A stretch of 11,867 nt of DNA from an uncultured Lachnospiraceae bacterium (lineage in GTDB: Bacteria; Bacillota_A; Clostridia; Lachnospirales; Lachnospiraceae): contig CADBNA010000221.1 of assembly GCA_902795835.1 (NCBI GenBank), positions 1-11,867 on the forward strand. The letters run 5' to 3'. Position 1 is the first letter of the stretch. Each line of letters starts with the position of its first letter. Shown piece by piece: positions 5,733 to 11,867 of the stretch. The notes beneath the pieces were generated by a model. That model saw only the letters and a program-made list of their open reading frames with translations, was not told where the DNA came from and made no database searches. Both the position numbers and the translations under genes were made by a program.

Positions 5733-8474
5733 ATGGAAGGCAGTCAGAAAACAGTACAGACGTCTGTCCGCGCCCTCGTAGAGTTTATTCTGCGCAGCGG
5801 GGATCTGGACAACCGGCGGGGCGGCTGGGCAGACCGGGATGCAATGGCGGCCGGAAGCCGCATTCACCGGAAAATCCAGCATCGCCGCGGCGCAGGCTAT
5901 ATGCCGGAAGTGCCGCTGCGCTTTGAGCGGGACTACGGCACCTACAGGCTGGTCATTGAGGGAAGGGCAGACGGCATCTGGCAGGTCAGCCGTGACGCCG
6001 CCCGGACGATGCTGGATTCTGAGGCCGGCCGCACAGCGGAGCAAACGGGATCAGAGCAGGCTGTCCTGATAGAAGAGATAAAAGGCGTCTATGCAGACCT
6101 GGAACGCATTCAAGAGCCTGTGCCGGTTCATCTGGCACAGGCTATGTGTTATGCCTTCATTTACGGATCCCAGAATAACCTGGAAGAGATCTTCATCAGC
6201 ATGACCTATGTCAACATGGAGTCAGAGGCGGAAAAGAAATTTGTCCGCGCATACACGCTGCAGGAGCTGAAGTCCTGGTTTGAGGAGCTGCTGACCGCCT
6301 ATCACCGGTGGGCCGGCTTTCAGGTGGACTGGGAGCGCAGACGCAATGCATCCATGAGCGGACTGGAATTTCCCTTTTCCTACCGTCAGGGACAGAGAGA
6401 TCTGGTTGTTGGCATTTACCGCACTATTCTGCGGAGAAAACAGCTTTTCGTACAGGCGCCCACGGGGATCGGCAAAACGATGTCGGCCGTATTTCCGGCC
6501 GTCCGGGCTGTCGGCGAAGGATACGGGGAAAAGATTTTTTATCTCACGGCCAAGACCGTGACCAGAATGGTGGCGGAAGAGGCTTTTGCCATATTGAGAA
6601 GCTATGGACTGCTCTTTAAAAACCTGACCATCACATCGAAGGAAAAAACCTGTGTGCTGGATGAGCCGGACTGCAACCCTGCCGCCTGTCCACGCGCCAG
6701 AGGACACTATGACCGCGTAAATCAGGCAATCTGGGAGATGCTGACAGAGCAGAACGCCTTTGGCCGGGAAGCGGTCCTCTCCCAGGCGGAGAAATGGAAT
6801 GTCTGCCCCTTTGAGATGCAGCTGGATCTCTCTTTTTTCATGGATGCCGTCATCTGCGATTACAATTATGTCTTTGACCCGGGAGCCCGGCTGAAGCGCT
6901 TTTTCGGTGAAGGCGGGCACAGAGGAGACTGGATCTTTCTCATCGATGAGGCGCACAATCTGGTGGAGCGCGGACGTGAAATGTTCAGCGCCGGTCTGTA
7001 CCGGGAGGATTTCCGCGATGCACGCGCGATTGCTGCCGAAGAACTGCAGAAGGCAGAGGAAGCGCTGGACATGGCGGACTCCGGTTCCGCCCGTTCCGGC
7101 AGGGCCGGGAGAAAGAAGAAAAAAAGGGGGACGGAAGGCCAGCTGCGCCTGGACATCCCGTTGGAAGATGAGGGCAAACCGGCAGTGCTGCCGGCCAAAC
7201 CCGGCAGCAGTGAACGGAAAAAACTCGAGGAGCTTCGCAGAAATCTGAACCGGTTTCGCGGCGCCGCGAAGCAGTGTGCGAAGATTCTGCTGCAGTACCG
7301 GCATGAACAGGAATCTGTACCTGCCTCTCCGGAAGGAGGCAGGCTGCTGGAACGGGAATCGATCGAAGAATTCGCAACAGCGCTGATGAACCTCTCCGGG
7401 ATTCTGGAAGAGGTGCTGTCTGACCTTCGTGAGGGAGAAGGCAGGCGCAGCCTGCTGAATTTTTACTTTTCCGTGTGCAGTTTTCTGGATATGTACGACC
7501 TCGTGGACGAAAACTATATCATCTACACGGAGATCACACCGGAGAACCGGTTTTTTCTGAAACTGTTCTGCGTGAACCCTGCCGCAAACCTGCAGGCATG
7601 CCTGAACCGCGGACGGAGCGCCGTCTTCTACTCGGCGACACTGCTGCCGGTGAATTATTACCGGAGCCTGCTCAGCGCCAGAGAGGACGATTACGCGGTA
7701 TATATCCGGTCGCCTTTTGAAAGCGCTAACCGCCTTCTTCTGATCGGGCGGGATGTCAGCAGCCTGTACAGGAGGCGAACACAGGGAGAGTATGAGCGTT
7801 TTGCCTCTTATATAAGGGAAATGGCTTCAGCCAGACCGGGAAGATATATGGCCTTCTTTCCTTCTTATCAGATGCTGGAGAATGTGGGAGAGGTTTTTCA
7901 GGAGCGGTACGGCAATGAAGAAATGCATTGCATGATGCAGAAGCCCTCTATGAGCGAAGAGGAGAGAGAAGCATTCCTTGCGGCATTCCAGGAGGAGACA
8001 AGGGGAAAAAATCCCGGCAGACCGGAAGACGCGGGCACCGAAAAAACCCTGATCGGCTTCTGCGTGATGGGCGGCATTTTTTCTGAGGGGATCGATCTGT
8101 ACGGCAACCGGCTGATCGGAGCGGCTGTCATCGGGACCGGCCTCCCGCAGATAGGGGAAGAGAGGGAACTTCTGAGACGGTATTATGACCGGAACGGAAA
8201 AAACGGATTTGATTATGCCTACCGCTTTCCCGGAATGAACAAGGTCCAGCAGGCAGCCGGAAGGGTCATCCGCACGACGGAAGATACCGGTGTGATCCTG
8301 CTGCTGGATGAACGCTTTTCCAGACAGGAGAACCGGGAACTGTTTCCGGTGGAATGGGCGGACGCGCGCGCCTGCACGCTCCGCAGCGCAGGAGAAGAGA
8401 TCCGCGGTTTCTGGAACCGGAGATTAAAAGAATTTGACAAAGAAGACCCTGCTGACTATAATAACTCCCAGTAA
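5733..8474 (+). CDS. PD-(D/E)XK nuclease-like / XPD-DinG-type Fe-S helicase fusion
   Basis: A 913-residue superfamily 2 DNA helicase with an N-terminal RecB/Cas4-type nuclease-like domain, probably acting in DNA repair. The nuclease-like part (about 10-150) shows G41 and H45 in GSRIH, D80 in GRADG, E115-x-K117 in EIKG and Q136 in HLAQAM. The helicase part (about 220-905) shows Walker A QAPTGIGKT (241-249), four cysteines C307, C314, C319 and C358 placed as in XPD/DinG Fe-S domains, DEAH (405-408), YSATL (633-637), GIFSEGID (781-788) and QQAAGRVIR (839-847). A Ser/Arg/Lys-rich, probably disordered insert lies at about 447-500. ATG 5733 follows GAGGGAGG (5712-5719) at 13 bases, somewhat long; no earlier in-frame start exists after TGA 5703. 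The unfused relatives are DinG and XPD. The true substrate is unknown. Confidence 0.95.
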   Translation: MEGSQKTVQTSVRALVEFILRSGDLDNRRGGWADRDAMAAGSRIHRKIQHRRGAGYMPEVPLRFERDYGTYRLVIEGRADGIWQVSRDAARTMLDSEAGRTAEQTGSEQAVLIEEIKGVYADLERIQEPVPVHLAQAMCYAFIYGSQNNLEEIFISMTYVNMESEAEKKFVRAYTLQELKSWFEELLTAYHRWAGFQVDWERRRNASMSGLEFPFSYRQGQRDLVVGIYRTILRRKQLFVQAPTGIGKTMSAVFPAVRAVGEGYGEKIFYLTAKTVTRMVAEEAFAILRSYGLLFKNLTITSKEKTCVLDEPDCNPAACPRARGHYDRVNQAIWEMLTEQNAFGREAVLSQAEKWNVCPFEMQLDLSFFMDAVICDYNYVFDPGARLKRFFGEGGHRGDWIFLIDEAHNLVERGREMFSAGLYREDFRDARAIAAEELQKAEEALDMADSGSARSGRAGRKKKKRGTEGQLRLDIPLEDEGKPAVLPAKPGSSERKKLEELRRNLNRFRGAAKQCAKILLQYRHEQESVPASPEGGRLLERESIEEFATALMNLSGILEEVLSDLREGEGRRSLLNFYFSVCSFLDMYDLVDENYIIYTEITPENRFFLKLFCVNPAANLQACLNRGRSAVFYSATLLPVNYYRSLLSAREDDYAVYIRSPFESANRLLLIGRDVSSLYRRRTQGEYERFASYIREMASARPGRYMAFFPSYQMLENVGEVFQERYGNEEMHCMMQKPSMSEEEREAFLAAFQEETRGKNPGRPEDAGTEKTLIGFCVMGGIFSEGIDLYGNRLIGAAVIGTGLPQIGEERELLRRYYDRNGKNGFDYAYRFPGMNKVQQAAGRVIRTTEDTGVILLLDERFSRQENRELFPVEWADARACTLRSAGEEIRGFWNRRLKEFDKEDPADYNNSQ
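8434..8462 (+). promoter_or_regulatory. Consensus sigma-A promoter for the thrS leader, inside helicase 3' end
   Basis: TTGACA (8434-8439) and TATAAT (8457-8462) are both perfect consensus hexamers separated by exactly 17 bases. Transcription should start near 8469, a few bases before the helicase stop codon (8472-8474) and about 20 bases before the first T-box leader structure. The promoter codes for the last residues of the helicase at the same time. It would give thrS expression independent of the upstream operon. Confidence 0.9.
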
Positions 8475-8489
8475 GCAATATGAAAAAAG

Positions 8490-8767
8490 CTATGAAGAGA
8501 AGAGTAAGCTGCAGCTGATCTCCAGAGAGGGACCGGCGGTGAAAGGTTTCGTGGCGCTGCAGCTGAAGACCACCTCTGAGCGGCCCCAATCCGGCACGGT
8601 GACTCCGTTATCGTCAGTTCTCTGCATGAAGGACGGCAGGGTTTCCGAACCGTCTTTTTATGCGGCGGTACGCGAGAGGCGGCCGGATATGCCGGCTGCA
8701 ACAAGGGTGGAACCGCGGATCAGACAGATTCGTCCCTCATGATTCTGATGAGTCATGGGGTTTTTTT
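8490..8767 (+). promoter_or_regulatory. T-box riboswitch (threonine, tRNA-Thr sensing)
   Basis: This leader RNA binds uncharged tRNA-Thr and then lets transcription continue into thrS. The base of Stem I pairs AGAGAA (8496-8501) with TTCTCT (8618-8623), followed by the AGTA-type bulge. CCAGAGAGGGACC and GGTGAAAGG form the distal Stem I elements. The specifier reads ACC (Thr) at 8569-8571, followed by the expected purine A8572. A GC-rich hairpin GCCGG/CCGGC (8682-8696) is the likely Stem III. The T-box AGGGTGGAACCGCG lies at 8704-8717. Its TGGA bulge (8708-8711) would pair with a tRNA 3' end UCCA, and its AGGG (8704-8707) with CCCT (8734-8737) forms the antiterminator. This fills the whole 345-base gap between the helicase and thrS; open frames across it are not genes. 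Confidence 0.96.
8734..8767 (+). terminator. T-box regulated intrinsic terminator
   Basis: CCCT-CATGA (8734-8742) pairs with TCATG-GGG (8753-8760) around a loop of about ten bases, followed by seven T residues (8761-8767). The CCCT strand is the same one needed for the antiterminator with AGGG at 8704-8707, so the two structures exclude each other. With charged tRNA-Thr the terminator forms and thrS is off. Confidence 0.93.
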
Positions 8768-8804
8768 ATACCATTTGCTGCTTTACATGATTTTGTACAG
8801 AAAT

Positions 8805-8811
8805 AAGGAGG
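8805..8811 (+). promoter_or_regulatory. Ribosome binding site fixing the thrS start
   Basis: AAGGAGG stands 8 bases before ATG 8820. An in-frame ATG at 8739 would place the first 27 codons inside the terminator hairpin and its T-run, and it has no ribosome binding site. Position 8820 also matches the normal ThrRS N-terminus (MIITLKDGS). Confidence 0.95.
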
Positions 8812-8819
8812 ATATAAGA

Positions 8820-10742
8820 ATGATTATTACATTGAAGGACGGTTCCAGGAAGGAATATGACAGACCAATGACCATCCTGGAGGTTGCCGCGGATCTGAGC
8901 GAAGGCCTGGCACGCATGGCTGCAGTCGGAGAAGTAGACGGAGAGGAAGCGGATCTGCGGACTGTGCTGGACCGTGACTGCCAGCTTACGATTCACACCG
9001 TAAATGATCCGGAAGGCCTGGCCGCATACCGGCATACAACCTCGCACATCATGGCGCAGGCCATCAAGAGACTGTGGCCTGAAGCCCATCTCGCCATTGG
9101 CCCGTCGATTGCGAACGGCTTCTATTATGATATAGACAGAGAAGAAGGCTTTTCCTCCGATGATCTGGAAAAGATCGAGGCTGAGATGAAGAAAATCATC
9201 AAAGAAGGGCTTTCTCTGGAACGTTTTACCCTGCCCAGAGATGAGGCCATTGCCTTTATGAAGGAAAGGCAGGAGCCCTATAAAGTAGAACTGATTCAGG
9301 ATCTGCCTGAAGATGCCGAGATCAGCTTTTACCGGCAGGGTGAATTTACGGATCTGTGCGCCGGCCCCCATCTGATGACGGTCAGGCCCGTAAAAGCGTT
9401 TAAGCTGACCAGCCTCGCCGGCGCTTACTGGAGGGGAGACGAGCACAACAAGATGCTCACCCGCATTTATGGAACCGCATTTCCCAAAAAAGCAGAGCTC
9501 GAAGAGTATCTTACCATGCTGGAGGAGGCAAAGAAGAGAGACCACCGGAAACTCGGGCGCGAACTGGGGCTGTTTATGATGCATGAGGCGGGACCCGGAT
9601 TCCCGTTCTTCCTGCCGAAGGGAATGATTCTCCGCAATACCCTGCTGGATTTCTGGAGGAAGAAACACCTGGCAAACGGGTATGTGGAAATATCCACGCC
9701 GGTGATCCTCAGCCGCACCCTGTGGGAGACTTCCGGTCACTGGGATCACTACAAGGACAACATGTACACGACGGTTATTGACGACGCGGACTACGCCATC
9801 AAGCCGATGAACTGTCCCGGCTCGATCCTGGTCTATCAGAATGAGCCGCGGTCGTACCGCGACCTGCCGCTGCGGTACGCGGAACTGGGCCTTGTGCACC
9901 GCCATGAGAAGTCCGGTGAACTGCACGGCCTGATGCGTGTGCGCTGCTTTACGCAGGATGACGCACATCTGTTCCTGGCCCGGGAACAGATCCGGGATGA
10001 GATCAAGAGGATCGCGGGCATCATCGACGATGTTTACCAGATTTTCGGCTTTGAGTATTACGTGGAGCTTTCCACCAGGCCGGAGGACTCCATGGGGAGC
10101 GATGAGGACTGGGAGCTGGCGACAGACGCGCTGCGCGAGGCCCTGGAGGACATCGGGCTGAATTATATCGTAAACGAAGGCGACGGCGCCTTCTATGGCC
10201 CGAAGATAGACTTCCACCTGAGAGATTCCCTGGGACGGACCTGGCAGTGCGGGACGATCCAGCTGGATTTCCAGCTGCCGCAGCGGTTTGAGCTGGAGTA
10301 TACCGGGACGGATGGTGAAAAGCACAGCCCGATCATGATTCACCGCGTCTGCTTTGGATCAGTCGAGCGCTTTATCGGCATCCTGATCGAGCATTTCGGC
10401 GGCGCATTCCCGGCCTGGCTGGCTCCGGTACAGGTAAAAGTCCTGCCGATCTCCGAGAAGTTCCTCTCATACGGCGCAGAGGTGAGAGACGCCCTGCTGG
10501 AAGCCGGTATCCGCGTGGAACTGGATGAACGCTCTGAAAAGATCGGCTACAAAATCCGGGAAGCCCAGAACCAGAAGATTCCGTACATGCTGATCGTAGG
10601 TGCAAAAGAGCAGGAACAGCAGCTGGTTTCTGTCCGCACAAGAACCGGCGGCGACCAGGGACAGCAGAGCCTGGCCGGCTTCCTGGAAATGTTAAAGGCT
10701 GAAATTGACGGCAAGAAACTCCCGGACAAGAAAGAGGCCTGA
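8820..10742 (+). CDS. thrS: Threonine--tRNA ligase
   Basis: ThrRS charges tRNA-Thr with threonine in the cytoplasm. The 640 residues match the usual bacterial length. In order are the TGS domain (about 1-60), the editing domain with H72xxxH76 in HTTSH and C180 in DLCAGPH, the class II catalytic core (about 240-530), and the anticodon-binding domain (about 540-640). The zinc site that recognises threonine is complete: C332 in MNCPGS, H383 in QDDAH and H508 in MIHRV. Motif 3 GSVERFIG has its arginine at R517. Both editing and synthesis functions therefore look intact. Expression is under the T-box leader just upstream and a promoter inside the helicase gene. No hairpin terminator is seen after the stop; the next gene seems to have its own promoter. 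Confidence 0.98.
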   Translation: MIITLKDGSRKEYDRPMTILEVAADLSEGLARMAAVGEVDGEEADLRTVLDRDCQLTIHTVNDPEGLAAYRHTTSHIMAQAIKRLWPEAHLAIGPSIANGFYYDIDREEGFSSDDLEKIEAEMKKIIKEGLSLERFTLPRDEAIAFMKERQEPYKVELIQDLPEDAEISFYRQGEFTDLCAGPHLMTVRPVKAFKLTSLAGAYWRGDEHNKMLTRIYGTAFPKKAELEEYLTMLEEAKKRDHRKLGRELGLFMMHEAGPGFPFFLPKGMILRNTLLDFWRKKHLANGYVEISTPVILSRTLWETSGHWDHYKDNMYTTVIDDADYAIKPMNCPGSILVYQNEPRSYRDLPLRYAELGLVHRHEKSGELHGLMRVRCFTQDDAHLFLAREQIRDEIKRIAGIIDDVYQIFGFEYYVELSTRPEDSMGSDEDWELATDALREALEDIGLNYIVNEGDGAFYGPKIDFHLRDSLGRTWQCGTIQLDFQLPQRFELEYTGTDGEKHSPIMIHRVCFGSVERFIGILIEHFGGAFPAWLAPVQVKVLPISEKFLSYGAEVRDALLEAGIRVELDERSEKIGYKIREAQNQKIPYMLIVGAKEQEQQLVSVRTRTGGDQGQQSLAGFLEMLKAEIDGKKLPDKKEA

Positions 10743-10756
10743 CACGGAAAAAGCAC

Positions 10757-10785
10757 TTGAAAACGCTGTCAGTTTCACTTACAAT
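10757..10785 (+). promoter_or_regulatory. Probable sigma-A promoter for the SGNH-like gene
   Basis: TTGAAA (10757-10762) and TACAAT (10780-10785) each differ from consensus by one base and are spaced by 17 bases. They lie in the 136-base gap after thrS, giving a start near 10792 and a leader of about 85 bases. No clear terminator or riboswitch fold is seen in the gap. Confidence 0.7.
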
Positions 10786-10878
10786 GAGAATGGTATGGAA
10801 AAGTAAAAAATTGGCGGGTTGTCTGTATTTCGGGGAGAATAGATACGGAGGGTCTGCCGGCGAAAGGGGTTTAATGCT

Positions 10879-11867
10879 ATGAAAAAAGGAAGAGGAATAC
10901 TGTTTCTGATCAGCCTGCTTCTTATTGCAGGCGTCGGCGCGTTTCTTGCGTATTACATCCACGGGATGCAGGTCCGCCAGAATGAGCTGAATGCTCAGAT
11001 TGAAGCGGAAGCCAAGGCACAGGCCGAGGCGGAAGCAAAAGCTGAGGCAGAGGCACAGGCAAAAGCGCAGGAAGAAGCGATTGCGGCTGCCAAGGCACAG
11101 GCTGAGGCAGAAGCCAAGGCCGCAGAAGAGAAGGCTGCTGCGGAAGCTGCCGAGAAGGCCAAGGCAGAAGAAGAGGCAAAGGCCGCCGCTGCCGCCGCCG
11201 AGGCCAGGAAGAACGGCATCAGCGTCCGCGGAGACTGCTTTGATGTGGACGGGGCAGACAAGACCATCGGTTATCCCTCCAAGCTGCAGCAGATCCTGGA
11301 GGAAAACGGGTATCAGCTGACGGTTCAGGACAATACATGGGATATGGCCGGATCTCTTTCACAGATGGCGCTTGCCGGAGTACCGCAGGATGTCATTGAC
11401 GGATACATCGCTTCCAATCCCGACAAGATCGCCAATCTCGGACTGGAACTGTCCGCCACGGAGACCGTGGTCAGGGATGACCTTGCGGAGTATTTCAATG
11501 AAAACCGCGATGATCTGGATTACATTCCGGTTATCAGCATCGGCTATTTCGGCGGATGGGGCTATGATCCGTACGAGCTGGCCGAGCAGCAGCAGAAGAT
11601 TCTCCAGACCTACAATCAGCAGGATAAGTTTGTTATTCTGGGTGTGTATCCGAATATCAACGAGATCACCGATACCTTTGATACCGCGTATTACGATCAG
11701 GTGATGAACGAGACCTGGGGTGATCATTATCTCCAGCTCAGCTGGATGATCGACACGCCTCTTTATTCAGAGGAAGGCCACCAGCAGATCGCTCAGGCCC
11801 TGTATGACAAGCTCGTAGAGCTTGGCTATGTGGGCGACGGCCAGCCGGCAGAAAGCTCCGACGCTGC
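10879..11867 (+). CDS. Membrane-anchored SGNH-hydrolase-like protein with Ala/Glu/Lys helix (3' end outside window)
   Basis: The frame is open from ATG 10879 to the window end (329 full codons). A short basic start and hydrophobic segment (about 7-27) form a signal anchor with no lipobox cysteine. Residues about 36-111 are a long Ala/Glu/Lys/Gln-rich helix like that of TolA, likely a stalk. The following domain resembles extracellular SGNH/GDSL proteins of Clostridia: VRGDCF (116-121), GYPSKLQQILEENGY, PVISIGYFGGW (217-227), the VILGVYPN strand, and SEEGHQQIAQALYDKL (from 297, H301). The expected catalytic Ser is C120, the block III Asn position reads Phe224, and the Asp three residues before His is E298. 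It may be a changed enzyme or a binding protein for wall or capsule sugars. AAAGGGG (10863-10869) is the ribosome binding site. The C-terminus is missing. Family assignment is from recalled patterns. Confidence 0.75.
   Translation, partial: MKKGRGILFLISLLLIAGVGAFLAYYIHGMQVRQNELNAQIEAEAKAQAEAEAKAEAEAQAKAQEEAIAAAKAQAEAEAKAAEEKAAAEAAEKAKAEEEAKAAAAAAEARKNGISVRGDCFDVDGADKTIGYPSKLQQILEENGYQLTVQDNTWDMAGSLSQMALAGVPQDVIDGYIASNPDKIANLGLELSATETVVRDDLAEYFNENRDDLDYIPVISIGYFGGWGYDPYELAEQQQKILQTYNQQDKFVILGVYPNINEITDTFDTAYYDQVMNETWGDHYLQLSWMIDTPLYSEEGHQQIAQALYDKLVELGYVGDGQPAESSDA
10984..11211 (+). repeat. Degenerate Ala/Glu/Lys-coding repeats (stalk of the SGNH-like protein)
   Basis: Codons for Ala alternate with Glu, Lys and Gln through about 75 residues. 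At DNA level, units such as GCTGAGGCAGAAGCCAAGGC recur with third-base changes (for example around 11020, 11041 and 11101). The periodic sequence predicts a continuous, highly charged single helix or coiled coil. Such repeats can change in number by recombination or slippage. Confidence 0.8.

Noticed and set aside
7119..7130. Run of seven A then five G in the helicase gene as a programmed frameshift site
   Set aside because: The zero frame reads AAA AAA AGG GGG, not the A_AAA_AAG phase needed for dnaX-type slippage. No stimulatory hairpin is evident, and the full-length frame continues with intact helicase motifs.
8434..8742. 102-residue open frame on the plus strand
   Set aside because: It runs through the promoter, the whole T-box leader and into the terminator. 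Those RNA elements explain the conservation of this stretch, and the translation resembles no protein.
8739..8819. N-terminal extension of thrS
   Set aside because: The first codons would lie in the terminator stem and T-run, no ribosome binding site precedes them, and AAGGAGG stands correctly before ATG 8820.
8766..10343. 525-residue open frame on the minus strand
   Set aside because: It is fully antisense to thrS and starts opposite ThrRS core codons. It has no recognisable motif and no convincing ribosome binding context, so it is a shadow of codon bias.

Overview
The window looks like a chromosomal housekeeping segment from a moderately high-GC, low-redundancy Firmicute. The best guess is a Lachnospiraceae-like member of the Clostridia. 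Evidence for this: a T-box riboswitch in front of thrS, strong AGGAGG-type ribosome binding sites, consensus sigma-A promoters, and a purine pathway in which a stand-alone AICAR formyltransferase sits beside a PurO-type IMP cyclohydrolase instead of a fused PurH. All genes are on the + strand. I see no insertion sequence, phage gene, CRISPR array, rRNA or tRNA.

Layout. Bases 1-66 are the repetitive Thr/Tyr/Asp/Gly-rich C-terminal tail of a gene that starts outside the window. From 85 to 8474 runs one tightly packed gene train with spacings of -4 to 46 bases and no visible internal terminator: hflX (ribosome-splitting GTPase), an M24 Xaa-Pro-type peptidase, purO-like IMP cyclohydrolase, AICAR formyltransferase, two small proteins of unknown function with overlapping stop and start codons, an Mrp/NBP35 iron-sulfur carrier ATPase, and a large fusion of a PD-(D/E)XK nuclease-like domain to an XPD/DinG-type iron-sulfur helicase.

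From 8434 to 8767 is a compact regulatory unit. A perfect TTGACA-N17-TATAAT promoter lies inside the last codons of the helicase gene. It is followed by a threonine T-box leader (specifier ACC, T-box element, antiterminator/terminator switch), then thrS from 8820. After thrS comes another promoter-like site and a new gene, cut by the window end. It encodes a membrane-anchored protein with a long Ala/Glu/Lys helix and an SGNH-hydrolase-like extracellular domain in which the usual catalytic residues appear altered.

How it fits together. purO and purH supply the last two steps of IMP synthesis and sit between translation and protein-turnover genes. Mrp may supply Fe-S clusters to clients such as the adjacent four-cysteine helicase; this is inference from adjacency only. 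No wholly new multi-gene system is evident. The points most worth a second look are the nuclease-helicase fusion, the SGNH-like protein with a Cys in place of Ser, the split purine enzymes, the promoter buried in coding sequence, and the coupled pair of unknown small proteins.
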